DNA of 64,000 nt from Streptomyces koelreuteriae (GCF_018604545.1 NZ_CP075896.1:7440001-7504000), one strand, 5' to 3'; counted from the stretch's first letter, positions 17,433 through 26,040 are shown. Translations and numbers: made by a program. The notes: generated by a model from the sequence alone, not told the origin.

Positions 17433-18521
17433 TCACGCCGCGACCGGCTCCTGCGTCAGCAGTCGCCTGATGTCGCGGACGGCCGCACGCCCGGCCCGGT
17501 TCGCTCCGATTGTGCTGGCCGACGGTCCGTAGCCGACGAGGTGGATCCGCGGATCGGTGGCCGCGCGCGTGCCCTCGATACGGATTCCGCCGCCCGGCTC
17601 GCGCAGCCGCAGCGGGGCGAGGTGGTCGACCGCGGGCCGGAAGCCGGTGGCCCACAGGATGACGTCGGCGTCGACGTGCCGACCGTCCTTCCAGTCCACC
17701 CCGGTCGGCGTGATCCGGTCGAACATCGGCTGCCGGTCGAGCACCCCGTCCTCGATGCCCCGCCGGATCGCGTCGTTGAGCGGCAGCCCGGTGACCGAGA
17801 CGACGCTCCTGGGCGGCAACCCCTGCCGCACCCGCTCCTCGACGAGTGCGACCGCCGCCCGGCCCGCGTCCTCGTCGAAGGGCCCCTCACGGAAGACGGG
17901 CGGGCGCCGCGTCACCCAAGTGGTGGACGCGGCGTACGCGGCGATCTCCAGCAGATGCTGCGTGCCCGAAGCACCGCCGCCCACCACCACGACCCGCTGC
18001 CCGGCGAACTCCTCGGGCCCGGGATACCGCGCGGTGTGCACCTGCCGTCCCCGGAAGGTCTCCTGCCCGGGGTAGCGCGGCCAGAACGGCCGGTCCCAGG
18101 TGCCGGTCGCGTTGATCAGCGCCCGCGTCGACCACACGCCGTCCGAAGTCTCCACGAGCAGCCGCCCGCCGGAACCCTCGCGCACCGCCCGTACGTCGAC
18201 GGGCCGCCGCACCCGCAGCTCGAAGGCCTGCTCGTAGCGGTCGAAGTAATCGCTGATCACCTCTGCGGACGGCCGCTCCGGGTCCGCACCGGTGAGCTCC
18301 ATCCCCGGCAGCGCGTGCATGCCGTGCACCTTGCCGTACGTCAGCGACGGCCAGCGGAACTGCCAGGCGCCGCCGGGCCCGGGGGAGTGGTCCAGCACGA
18401 CGAAGTCGCGGTCCGGCTCGTAACCGGCCCGCCGCAGGTGAAAGGCGCCGGCCAGACCGGCCTGACCTGCGCCTATGACGACCACCTCGACCTCGCGCGT
18501 GTTGTTCACGATTTCTACCAA
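17433..18521 (-). CDS. flavin-dependent NAD(P)/FAD oxidoreductase
   Basis: A 362-aa protein with two dinucleotide-binding folds: FAD motif VVVIGAGQAGLAGAFHL (residues ~12-28) and NADPH motif VVVVGGGASGTQHL (near residue 175). ATGTW and ILWATGFRP are the conserved links of flavin monooxygenase/thioredoxin-reductase-like enzymes. It is the last gene of the sulfonate-type operon, 52 bp after ssuA on the same strand. In related clusters such flavoproteins are thought to help oxidise organosulfur compounds, but no substrate can be deduced. The BVMO/FMO fingerprint FxGxxxHxxxW is not obvious, so a reductase role is also possible. Confidence 0.75.
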   Translation of the reverse strand: MVEIVNNTREVEVVVIGAGQAGLAGAFHLRRAGYEPDRDFVVLDHSPGPGGAWQFRWPSLTYGKVHGMHALPGMELTGADPERPSAEVISDYFDRYEQAFELRVRRPVDVRAVREGSGGRLLVETSDGVWSTRALINATGTWDRPFWPRYPGQETFRGRQVHTARYPGPEEFAGQRVVVVGGGASGTQHLLEIAAYAASTTWVTRRPPVFREGPFDEDAGRAAVALVEERVRQGLPPRSVVSVTGLPLNDAIRRGIEDGVLDRQPMFDRITPTGVDWKDGRHVDADVILWATGFRPAVDHLAPLRLREPGGGIRIEGTRAATDPRIHLVGYGPSASTIGANRAGRAAVRDIRRLLTQEPVAA

Positions 18522-18573
18522 CCGTGCGGGAGGCGTGGATCTTCCCGCACGGTCAGGTCGGGGTCGGGTCAGG

Positions 18574-19602
18574 TCATGAGCCTTCCGAGGGCCGCGGAGC
18601 GGTGGTCGACGGCGGCAGGTCGCCGTTGAACCGGGTGTCGGTGAAGTCGGCGAAGTCGACCTTGCGCGGGATGAGCTTCAGCGCCGTGAACGTGTCGGCG
18701 ATCTCCTGCTCGGAGGCGATCAGCGGCTTGTCGACGGCGACCTCGACCCGGGTGGTGTAGGTGCGCTTCACCGCCGCCAGTGCCACGTCCTCGGGGAGCC
18801 CGGTGTCCTTCGCCCAGACCTTCGCCCACTCCTCCTCGTGGTCGTACACCCAGGTGTAGGCGCGCCGCAGCCGCTCCAGGTAGTCCTTGACGGCGGCGGC
18901 CTTCTTCTTGTCCTTCAGCGCCTCCGGTGCCGCGACCTGGAAGGTGAGCCCGTTGGTCACACCGTCGCCGTCGGACAGGACACGTCCCTGCTTGGCCTTG
19001 AGCACCTGCGAGGTGTACGGGTCCCACACCGCCCACGCGTCGACCTTGCCGGCGGTGAACGCGGCGAGCGCGTCGGCCGGCTGGAGGTACTTGACCTTGA
19101 CGTCGCTCAGCTTCAGCCCGACCTTCTTCAGGTTCGCGACGAGCTGGAAGTGCGCGGAGGATCCCTGGGCGACGGCGACCGACTTGCCCTTGAGCTGCGC
19201 GGGGCTCTTCAGGGACGAGTCGTTCGGGACGAGGATGGTGTCGCCCTTGGAGGTGCCGTGCCACGCGGCCACGACCTTGATCTTCGAACCCGCCCCGGCA
19301 GCGAAGACCGGCGGGGTGTTGCCGACACCGCCGATGTCGACGGCCTTGGCGTTGACGGCCTCCAGCAGGGGCGGGCCGGAGGTGAACGTCGACCACTTGA
19401 TCTTGTAGTCGAGGTTCTTCAGCTCCCCGGCGGCCCGCAGGATGGCCTCCGAACCGCCCTTCTGGTCACCGACGTTGATCGTGACGTCGCCCTGGCCGTC
19501 GGTGCCGCCGTCCGACGTGCCGGCGGCCGAGTTCCCGCCGCAGGCGGAGAGCAGAAGGGCGAGGGGGAGAAGCAGGGCGGCGGGGACGAGGCGTCGTCGC
19601 AT
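18574..19602 (-). CDS. ssuA: aliphatic sulfonate ABC transporter, substrate-binding lipoprotein
   Basis: A 342-aa secreted lipoprotein. The signal peptide has a clear lipobox (LLSACG, Cys near residue 21). The mature part is a SsuA/NMT1-type binding protein: INVGDQKGG, SGPPLLEAVNAKAVDIGGVGNTPPVFA, VAVAQGSSAHFQL, FTAGKVDAWAVWDPYT. It would bind alkanesulfonates, taurine or a related sulfur source outside the membrane. It follows ssuC and ssuB in the same orientation, after a 111-bp spacer that contains short repeats, which could uncouple its expression and allow higher levels of the binding protein. Confidence 0.88.
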   Translation of the reverse strand: MRRRLVPAALLLPLALLLSACGGNSAAGTSDGGTDGQGDVTINVGDQKGGSEAILRAAGELKNLDYKIKWSTFTSGPPLLEAVNAKAVDIGGVGNTPPVFAAGAGSKIKVVAAWHGTSKGDTILVPNDSSLKSPAQLKGKSVAVAQGSSAHFQLVANLKKVGLKLSDVKVKYLQPADALAAFTAGKVDAWAVWDPYTSQVLKAKQGRVLSDGDGVTNGLTFQVAAPEALKDKKKAAAVKDYLERLRRAYTWVYDHEEEWAKVWAKDTGLPEDVALAAVKRTYTTRVEVAVDKPLIASEQEIADTFTALKLIPRKVDFADFTDTRFNGDLPPSTTAPRPSEGS

Positions 19603-19713
19603 GGCGGTTCCGTTCGTGTGGGTCGTACGGGTTGTACGGGTCGTGCGTGAGGGGTTGGCGCAGGTCAGGCGGCTTCGGCCGTACGGTTCGTACGGTGCGG
19701 TGCGCGAGGCGGG

Positions 19714-20454
19714 TCAGGCGGCCTCGGCTGCCGTCGCCTCGACGCCCAGGCGTTCGAGGAGTCCGGCGCGCAGCGCGGCGAAGCGCGGGTCGGCGATGTC
19801 GCGGGGACGGTCGAGGTCGATGCGCTGCTCGTGGGCGATGACGCCGTTGTCCATCACCAGGACGCGGTCGGCGAGCAGCACGGCCTCCTCCACGTCATGG
19901 GTGACGAGGAGCACCGCGCACCCCCGGCGCTGCCACAACTCGCCCACCAGCCGCTGGGCCTTGATGCGGGTGAGCGCGTCGAGCGCCCCGAACGGCTCGT
20001 CGAGCAGCAGCAGATCGGGCTCGCGCACCAACGCCCGTGCCAGGGAGGCGCGTTGGGCCTCGCCGCCGGAGAGGGTCTTGGGCCAGGCGTCCGAGCGGTG
20101 GCCGAGGCCGACCTCGTCGAGGGCCTGCTCGGCGACGGCCCGCTCGGGCTTGCCCGGCAGGCCGAGCAGGACGTTGCGCCACACCTTCTTCCACGGCATC
20201 AGCCGCGGTGCCTGGAAGGCGACGGCCTTGCGGCGCGGCACCAGGACGCTGCCCTCGATGTCGCGGTCGAGCCCGGCGAGGATGCGCAGCAGCGTCGACT
20301 TGCCGCAGCCGCTGCGGCCGAGGAGGGCCACGAACTCGCCCGGCTCGACGTCCAGTCGCAGGTCGTCGATGACGGCACGGCCGTCGAAGGAGCGGGTGAG
20401 CCCGTCGACATGGACGGCCTGGGGGGTCACCGGCCGGTGAACGTCGGTCGCCAT
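19714..20454 (-). CDS. ssuB: aliphatic sulfonate ABC transporter, ATPase
   Basis: A 246-aa ABC ATPase: Walker A LLGRSGCGKST, Q-loop VAFQAPRLMPWKK, signature LSGGEAQRASLARAL, Walker B LLLLDEPFGALD, H-loop LVTHDVEEAV. The MPWKKVWRNVLLGL segment is characteristic of the SsuB/TauB subgroup. ATG 20454 lies 28 bp inside the 3' end of ssuC, indicating translational coupling. The frame stays open upstream, but those residues are the shadow of ssuC. The last codons (AEAA-stop) have a near copy about 50 bp downstream. Confidence 0.9.
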   Translation of the reverse strand: MATDVHRPVTPQAVHVDGLTRSFDGRAVIDDLRLDVEPGEFVALLGRSGCGKSTLLRILAGLDRDIEGSVLVPRRKAVAFQAPRLMPWKKVWRNVLLGLPGKPERAVAEQALDEVGLGHRSDAWPKTLSGGEAQRASLARALVREPDLLLLDEPFGALDALTRIKAQRLVGELWQRRGCAVLLVTHDVEEAVLLADRVLVMDNGVIAHEQRIDLDRPRDIADPRFAALRAGLLERLGVEATAAEAA

Positions 20455-21296
20455 TGCAGCAGCACCTTTTCGAGAGAGCGGACGATGAAGTCGGCGAGCA
20501 GGCCGAGGAAGGCGTAGACGACCAGGCAGACCACGATCACGTCGGTCCGCAGGAAGTCCCGCGCCTGCACCATGAGGAACCCGATGCCGGAATCGGCGTT
20601 GACCTGCTCGGCGAAGACCAGCGCGAGCCAGGCGATGCCGAGCGAGTAGCGCAGACCGGTCATCGCGCTCGGCAGCGCACCGGGCAGCACGACATGCCGT
20701 ACGAGGCCCCACCGCGACAGTCCGAGGGACTCCCCGGCCTCGATCAACTGGGAGTCCACGCCCCGGATCCCGGCGTAGACGTTGAGGTAGAGCGGGAAGG
20801 TCACGCCGAGCGTGATGATGGCGACCTTGGGGGCCTCACCGATGCCGAACCAGATGATGAACAGCGGTATGAGCCCCACGAACGGCACGGTCCGCAGCAT
20901 CTGCAAAGGCGCGTCCACCAGGTCCTCGCCGATCCTGAACAGGCCCGACAGCAGGGCGAGTCCGGTGCCGACGACCAGGCCGAACAGCAGCCCGGCCGCG
21001 ACCCGCTGGAGCGAGGTGCCCATGGCCGCGGGCAGCGAACCATCGGCGACCATGTCCCCGGCGACCTGGGCGATCCGGCCGGGCGAGGCGAGCACATCCG
21101 GCGGCAACGCGCCCGCGCCGCTGAGGAGTTGCCACAACACCAGCAGAAGGACCGGGCCGGTGGTGCGGCGCAGCCAGCGGGGGACGCGGGTGCGACGGGA
21201 GGAGGCGGGTGTGATGGGCTGGAGGTCGAGATCAGAGGCTGATTTAGCCGGAATATCGGGTGCCGATGACCTCGGCGGGGCATGACTGATGCTCAT
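20427..21296 (-). CDS. ssuC: aliphatic sulfonate ABC transporter, permease
   Basis: A 289-aa binding-protein-dependent permease with six hydrophobic segments. The family EAA loop is EAGESLGLSRWGLVRHVVLPGALPSAMTGLRYSLGIAW near residue 190-230. Start ATG 21296 follows GGAG. It is the first structural gene after the leader peptide gene (21440-21523); the 143-bp gap between them is where an attenuator would lie. Forms the membrane channel with SsuA and SsuB. Confidence 0.9.
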   Translation of the reverse strand: MSISHAPPRSSAPDIPAKSASDLDLQPITPASSRRTRVPRWLRRTTGPVLLLVLWQLLSGAGALPPDVLASPGRIAQVAGDMVADGSLPAAMGTSLQRVAAGLLFGLVVGTGLALLSGLFRIGEDLVDAPLQMLRTVPFVGLIPLFIIWFGIGEAPKVAIITLGVTFPLYLNVYAGIRGVDSQLIEAGESLGLSRWGLVRHVVLPGALPSAMTGLRYSLGIAWLALVFAEQVNADSGIGFLMVQARDFLRTDVIVVCLVVYAFLGLLADFIVRSLEKVLLQWRPTFTGR

Positions 21297-21439
21297 GAAG
21301 GGGCTCCACAGGGGGAGAGCGGGGGCCGATGGAGGCAGGCCTCGTCATCGCCGCGCCCGCGGGATCAGGGGCGACCGGCGGACAGGCGCCACGAAGGCGA
21401 GGCGAGCTGAGGGGGATGCAGAGAGGAGAGAAAAGGGCG

Positions 21440-21523
21440 TCAGCAGCCGCGGCGACACGCGGCGGAGGCCACCCGCAGCAGGTCGATGTGACCGCGCGTG
21501 GTGAGCAGGGCTGAACGCAACAT
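21440..21523 (-). CDS. leader peptide of the sulfonate operon (27 aa)
   Basis: A 27-residue frame on the minus strand, starting MLRSALLTTRGHIDLLRV and ending with AACRRGC and a TGA. The RGHIDLLRVAS core and Cys-containing C-terminus match the small leader peptides found ahead of sulfur-assimilation operons in actinobacteria. In mycobacteria such Cys-containing upstream frames mediate cysteine-responsive attenuation; by analogy ribosome stalling at the Cys codons here would control ssuCBA. Cys codons are TGT and TGC at positions 23 and 27. ATG 21523 was chosen as the only start that preserves the motif. Confidence 0.78.
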   Translation of the reverse strand: MLRSALLTTRGHIDLLRVASAACRRGC

Positions 21524-21645
21524 GCGGCTGAACCTAGCCAGGTGGCATGCGCACGGTCAACGGCGTCTCGTCCAGTGGACGCCGGTATCGCCACTCGGTC
21601 CGACGTGACCCGGTGAACCGCCGCGGGTACGTCAGGATGGGAGAC

Positions 21646-22068
21646 ATGTCAGATGTCTTCACCACCCGAGTCCTGAACATCACCTCCGGCTCCACGGAGA
21701 AGGTCGTCGACATCACCGGCGACTGCGAGTCCTTCCTGCGCGAGTCGGCCGCCGGCCGCGACGGCCTCCTCAACGTCTTCGTCCCCCACGCGACAGCCGG
21801 CATCGCCGTTCTCGAGACCGGCGCCGGCAGCGACGACGACCTCCTGGCCGCACTGCACACGCTGCTCCCCGCAGACGACCGCTGGCAGCACCGCCACGGC
21901 AGCCCCGGCCACGGCCGCGACCACGTCCTACCCGCCCTCGTCCCACCCCACGCGACCCTGCCGGTGCTGAACGGGCGGCTGGAGCTCGGGACGTGGCAGT
22001 CGGTGTGTCTGGTGGACACGAACATCTCTAATCCCAACCGTCAGGTGCGGTTGAGTTTCCTGGGATGA
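21646..22068 (+). CDS. YjbQ/UPF0047-family protein (secondary thiamine-phosphate synthase-like)
   Basis: A 140-aa single-domain protein of the YjbQ family: FTTRVLNITSGSTEKVVDIT, the conserved VFVPHATAGIAVLETG, SPGHGRDHVLPALVPPHATLPVLNGRLELGTWQSVCLVDTN and a C-terminal RQVRLSFLG. Some members have weak thiamine-phosphate synthase activity; the physiological role is unsettled. ATG 21646 has GGGAG at good spacing; an in-frame ATG nine bases upstream is the alternative. The last codons and stop are duplicated at 52,481-52,525, suggesting that this 3' end served as an integration site. Confidence 0.85.
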   Translation: MSDVFTTRVLNITSGSTEKVVDITGDCESFLRESAAGRDGLLNVFVPHATAGIAVLETGAGSDDDLLAALHTLLPADDRWQHRHGSPGHGRDHVLPALVPPHATLPVLNGRLELGTWQSVCLVDTNISNPNRQVRLSFLG

Positions 22069-22074
22069 CCTAGG
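22030..22074 (+). repeat. left copy of 45-bp direct repeat (candidate attL)
   Basis: Starts AATCCCAACCGTCAGGTGCG and ends GGATGACCTAGG; 44 of 45 positions match 52,481-52,525 in the same orientation. It spans the last 13 sense codons and stop of the YjbQ-family gene. Integration into a gene's 3' end with the end restored is the usual outcome for actinobacterial integrative elements. Confidence 0.7.
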
Positions 22075-22141
22075 ACGACCAAGATCGTCCTGGGTGCGGC
22101 CGCCGATTCTCCTTACGCTCTGGCGTCGAAACGGGAGAAAG

Positions 22142-22360
22142 ATGCGCGGTACCACCACGGACGAGGTCGAGCGGCCGTACGACGGCTGCGGAAAGTGCCT
22201 GCTCGGAGTACGTCGACTGTCGCGTGTGCAGGCGGCGGCAACCTCGCCGGAGCGGTAGCGGGAGGATGTGCTGGCGGCCGCCGCGGCCATCGGCGGGCAC
22301 ATCATTGCCTGGGCCGATGACTGAGAGGTTTCCGGCGCCACCGCAGGATTGGTGTCACAC
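22142..22360 (+). pseudogene. serine site-specific recombinase remnant
   Basis: One continuous frame from ATG 22142 reads CLLGVRRLSRVQAAATSPER, stop, then EDVLAAAAAIGGHIIAWADD, stop, then EVSGATAGL. This is the N-terminal resolvase domain of a large serine recombinase (R-LSRV, TSPERQRE, GW-ADD-VSGAT), interrupted by TAG at 22256 and TGA at 22322 and lacking the C-terminal part. It lies 70 bp beyond the left repeat, where an integrase is expected. Confidence 0.7.
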
Positions 22361-22859
22361 GCCTGCGGGCCTGGGTCAGGTGGAGACAGGAGTGCGGGAC
22401 AGGGCGTCTGTCCTTCAACTGCTCGACACTCCCGGCGCGGTGGCTGAACTGCGCGAGGTCCACAAGAGGAGTCGAGAGGGCACCGGCTCGAGTTCCCCGC
22501 GCGCGGTGTGAGCACAGTCACTACGGCGAAGGGTGGCGCGGCGTTCTCGGGTGGACAGCGGACAGGCGTCGCGGTTCGCCGCGGCACAGGGGGCATCAGG
22601 ACCGAAGGCATCGCCCCGCCAGGCCGTGTGCCGCTGCCGCTGCCGCTGCGTCGGCCCGCGCCGGCAACTGGCGCGTGGCCGGCGCTGTATCACCACAGTC
22701 AAGGTTCTGGACGACGGCGGGCGCCATCGAGCCAAGCCAGTCGGCGAGTTCCGTCCTGAGATGTGACGGGCATCACAACGGCTGGAATGAGTGGGAGACC
22801 AGGGGCATTTCCGTACTCTCTCGTGACGCGTGAGGCATGGACTGCGAGGATGTGGCGCG
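22361..22859. other. 499-bp stretch without a recognisable gene
   Basis: Frames are open on both strands but none carries a recognisable motif or good start. The TGTGACGGGCATCAC at 22762-22776 is a GTGA/TCAC-type imperfect palindrome ~85 bp before the next gene and may be regulatory. Confidence 0.4.
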
Positions 22860-23615
22860 ATGACTGCCGGGAGGTGTTCTCGTACGCTCAGGGCCGCCGT
22901 GTTCGCGGCTGTCTGTGTGCTGCTCACCTCCCTGGGGCACGTCATGATGTCGGGGACCGCGGTGCCCTGGTGGGCCATGGCGGCGGGAGCGGTGGTGACC
23001 GGCGGCGCGGCCTGGTGGTGGGGCGGCTGGGAGCGCGGGCCGGTTCTGGTCGGCTCCGCCACGGTCGTCGCGCAGGCCGTACTCCACGCGCTGTTCTCGC
23101 TCGCCCAGGCCGTGGTTCAGCCGGAATCGGCCGGAAGCGGGTCGCTCGTCCAGCTGTGGATGAACCATCTGCAGGGCGCTTCGCACTCGGGGCCGGGCGC
23201 GGAAAGCGACTCCATGGCGACCTCCATGGACTCCTTGGGTCACATGATGGGCGCCACCCACGCCACGCACTCCATGGCGACGACGGACGGCATGGACCAT
23301 GAGGGGATCGCGCACTCGCTCCACCAGGGTATGAGCGGAATGTCCTCGACCGGCATGCTCGCCGCCCACCTGCTGGCCGCGTTGGTGTGCGGTCTGTGGC
23401 TCGCCCACGGTGAGCGCGCCGCGTTCCGCATTGTGCGGGCGCTGGCGGGGTGGCTGACCGCGCCGCTCCGTCTGCTCCTCCGCATGCCCGTACCGCCGCA
23501 CCGTCCCCAGGCCCGTGCCCGCCGGGACCGTTCCGACCGAGCGCCGCACGGCTTCCTCCTCACCTATGCGATCACTTCTCGGGGACCGCCCCTCGGGACC
23601 GCTGCCGTCGTCTGA
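22860..23615 (+). CDS. Met/His-rich membrane protein, possibly copper-related
   Basis: A 251-aa membrane protein, not assigned to a named family. Residues ~18-110 form three to four hydrophobic helices; residues ~105-165 are a loop with many Met, His, Asp and Ser (HMMGATHATHSMATTDGMDH, HQGMSGMSSTGM), the composition of copper-binding extracytoplasmic loops; a last helix follows, then a basic tail. ATG 22860 (MTAGRCSRT) is preferred over an upstream in-frame ATG at 22830. It precedes an ECF sigma factor and a YcnI gene in the same direction, the latter a known copper-linked family, which supports but does not prove a role in copper handling. Confidence 0.7.
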   Translation: MTAGRCSRTLRAAVFAAVCVLLTSLGHVMMSGTAVPWWAMAAGAVVTGGAAWWWGGWERGPVLVGSATVVAQAVLHALFSLAQAVVQPESAGSGSLVQLWMNHLQGASHSGPGAESDSMATSMDSLGHMMGATHATHSMATTDGMDHEGIAHSLHQGMSGMSSTGMLAAHLLAALVCGLWLAHGERAAFRIVRALAGWLTAPLRLLLRMPVPPHRPQARARRDRSDRAPHGFLLTYAITSRGPPLGTAAVV

Positions 23616-23800
23616 CGACAGCCGGTTTCCCCGGGGCCGTTTCCGGAGGCGACGACCTGTCGGCTCCACGCCTCGGGTATCGGCCGCGCATTCCCGTGCC
23701 CGGCCGCCCGTACCCGCATCGGTTCGTACCGTGCCGCCCGCTGTCCGCGTGCGCCGGCTCGGACAGCCGTATCCGGATTCCCGAGAAGGACACACATCAG

Positions 23801-24430
23801 GTGATCACTCCTGCCATGAACTCCTCGCGCGAAGAAGCGAACGAACAGCCGAGTGAAGTGTCGCGCGACGCGTCGACCACAGCCTGGGCCCTCTCAGCCC
23901 GCAGCGGTGACCCCGAGGCCGTCGAGCGGTTCGTCCGCGCCCTGCACCGAGACGTCCACCGCTACGTGACGACCCTCGGCGGTGACCACCAGAACGCCGA
24001 CGACCTGACCCAGGACACGTTCCTGCGGGCGCTGGGCAGCCTGCACCGGTTCGAAGGCCGCTCCTCGGCCCGTACCTGGCTCCTGGCCATCGCCCGCCGC
24101 GCGGTGATCGACAGCATCCGCTACAACACGTCCCGCCCACGCCTGTCCGACACGGACGACTGGCAGTCGGCCGCCGAACGCGCTCAGCCGCGCGGTCTGC
24201 CCGGATTCGACGACGGCATAGCTCTCCTCGAACTGCTGGACACGCTTCCCGACGATCGCCGTGAGGCGTTCGTCCTCACCCAACTGGTGGGCCTTCCCTG
24301 CGCGGACGCAGCCGACGCCAGCGACTGCCCCATCGGCACGGTGCGTTCACGGGTCGCCCGCGCCCGCACCTCGCTGATCGAGTCGCTCGACGACGCCGAG
24401 TGCCGCACACCGGTGGCTGTCGCGGCCTGA
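23801..24430 (+). CDS. ECF-type RNA polymerase sigma factor
   Basis: A ~209-aa sigma factor. Region 2 (VERFVRALHRDVHRYVTTLGG, NADDLTQDTFLRALGSLHRFEGRSSARTWLLAIARRAVID) and region 4 (LLELLDTLPDDRREAFVLTQLVGLPCADAADASDCPIGTVRSRVARARTSL) are separated by a short linker, as in group 4 sigma factors. GTG 23801 has GAAGGA ten bases upstream; ATG 23816 is an alternative five codons downstream. No anti-sigma gene with a recognisable zinc motif is adjacent; the upstream Met/His-rich membrane protein could serve as its sensor, which is speculation. The Cys in region 4 (LPCADAADASDC) is unusual. Confidence 0.85.
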   Translation: MITPAMNSSREEANEQPSEVSRDASTTAWALSARSGDPEAVERFVRALHRDVHRYVTTLGGDHQNADDLTQDTFLRALGSLHRFEGRSSARTWLLAIARRAVIDSIRYNTSRPRLSDTDDWQSAAERAQPRGLPGFDDGIALLELLDTLPDDRREAFVLTQLVGLPCADAADASDCPIGTVRSRVARARTSLIESLDDAECRTPVAVAA

Positions 24431-24528
24431 GCCCCAGGACGAACGCCGAACTGCCCATCGCGTCCGAGCCAGGCGACCGCCCTGCCTCCCGCCATACCCT
24501 CCCCGCCATCCATTCAGAGGAGTTCCCC

Positions 24529-25263
24529 GTGTATCGCCCTGCCTTGGTCCGCATCCTGCGCCGCTCCGGCGCGCTCACGGCAATCACGCTCGCACTCGTT
24601 TTCGCCACCGGGGGGCCGGCCGCGGCCCACGCGGAGGTTGAGGCTGAGGGCGCCCGGGCCCTCGACCAGAACGTCGAACTGACCTTCTCCGCGGAATCGG
24701 AGTCCGCCTCCGCCGGCATCACCAAGGTGGAGGTGATCCTGCCGAAGGGCATCGTCCCCGCCGACATCACCTACGGGGAGGGCCCGGACGGCTGGAAGTT
24801 CGCCCCCACCGGCCGTGGCTGGACGGTCTCCGGCGAGAAGCTTCCGGTGGGGGAGGACGTCGAATACGTCGTCACCGTAAGGCAGTTGCCCGACGTCACG
24901 TCGTTGGTGTTCAAGACCCTCCAGTCCTACAGCGACGGCAGGGTGGACCGCTGGATCCAGTTGGAAGAGCAGTCCGAGGGGGACGGCCACGGTCACGGGC
25001 ACCCCGCGCCCCGACTGGACCTGAAGGCCGCAGCTGCCGGCGCGAAGCCGGTGAGTCCCACGCCCAGTCCTTCGGAGGAACCCACGACCGCCGCCCCCTC
25101 GGCAGAGCCGGACACCGAGACGCCTTCGGCGGAGCCGGCGGCGGACAGTACCGACGGAAACGACGGCATGTCCGCCGCCGTCCCTCTGGGCATCGGCGCA
25201 GGCGTCCTCGTACTCGGCGGCGGCGTCTGGTGGTTCAGGAGCCGTCGCGGCGGAACCGCCTGA
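24529..25263 (+). CDS. YcnI-family (DUF1775) secreted membrane-anchored protein
   Basis: A 244-aa protein with a signal peptide ending GGPAAAHAEVEAEG, so that the mature protein would start with the conserved N-terminal His. The YcnI domain follows (LTFSAESESASAGITKVEVILPKGI, WKFAPTGRGWTV, YVVTVRQLPD, TLQSYSDGRVDRWIQ), then a Pro/Ser/Thr/Glu linker and a C-terminal transmembrane helix with basic tail WWFRSRRGGTA. YcnI proteins bind Cu(II) through the N-terminal His and are regulated by copper in Bacillus. GTG 24529 follows GAGGAG. Located 98 bp after the sigma factor, probably in the same transcription unit or under its control. Confidence 0.85.
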   Translation: MYRPALVRILRRSGALTAITLALVFATGGPAAAHAEVEAEGARALDQNVELTFSAESESASAGITKVEVILPKGIVPADITYGEGPDGWKFAPTGRGWTVSGEKLPVGEDVEYVVTVRQLPDVTSLVFKTLQSYSDGRVDRWIQLEEQSEGDGHGHGHPAPRLDLKAAAAGAKPVSPTPSPSEEPTTAAPSAEPDTETPSAEPAADSTDGNDGMSAAVPLGIGAGVLVLGGGVWWFRSRRGGTA

Positions 25264-25639
25264 GACTCAGGGGCTGGGGGCGTCGCTCCGAAGTCAGGGA
25301 GTGAAGTCTCCAGCCTGACGGGCCAGTTGCCGTGGTGGGTGATGTCGGTGCCTGTGGATGCCGAGTGCGGGTCGCACTGGATGCCGAGGACCCAGGCTGA
25401 GGGCGGTGAGGGAGACGGGCTCCTGTGATCGGACTTCCGATGTCCGGGCCGACGCGGACAAGGCCGGGTGCCGTTGGGGTCGTGGTCTGTGGGGCGCCAG
25501 TTGGCCACTTTGCGCATCACGATTGGCCGGAGGGCAGCAATCTCCCCGCGTCTCACGTCACGCGGCGGGCAGACCCCATGCTCGGCCGAGCGCACGGGGC
25601 AGCAGCCGCGGCCGGCCATTGGAACGTGCGCTCCCCGGC
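25264..25639. other. 376-bp stretch without a recognised gene
   Basis: Contains the end of the ycnI unit and no recognisable coding region. Nothing with a supported start or motif was seen on either strand. Confidence 0.4.
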
Positions 25640-26040
25640 GCTGCCCTCGACCAACGTCACCCGGTAGGCGAGCCGGTCATCCAGAGCCTCCAACTGGATC
25701 ATGCTCGGTCCCTCGTACCGCAGCACACCCGGACCCGGCTCTCCCCGGTAGTGCACGACATCGGACCCGGTGCCGTTGATCTCGTCGTGGAAGCGGGGAA
25801 CTTCTCGCAGCGGTGTGCCGGGGTCGCCGTCCACGTCTCCCGGCCGCCAGCGGCAAATACCCGGAAGGCGACCGCCTTCATCGCCTCCGGCAGCGGAATC
25901 CGGGAGATGACAGGGTTACCGTCGCCTGACAGCCCGTAGAGCAGTGAGGAACGTCGCCCCTTCTTGTCCTCGAAACGCAGGTTGGCCCGTGCCCGCACAT
26001 TCGTCGAGCAGACCATGAGGGCTGGCCGATACGAGGGCAC
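25640..26040 (-). pseudogene. frameshifted gene of unknown function
   Basis: Two overlapping minus-strand frames join into one sensible protein if one base is restored near 25,835: NLRFEDKKGRRSSLLYGLSG then VISRIPLPEAMKAVAFRVFA continues as VDGDPGTPLREVPRFHDEIN and VLRYEGPSMIQLEALDDRLA. The composition is protein-like across the junction and not across either single frame. No family recognised. Start and end are approximate. Confidence 0.4.

Noticed and set aside
22224-22766. Short plus-strand frames after the recombinase relic
   Set aside because: No recognisable motif and no supported start; composition like shadow frames.
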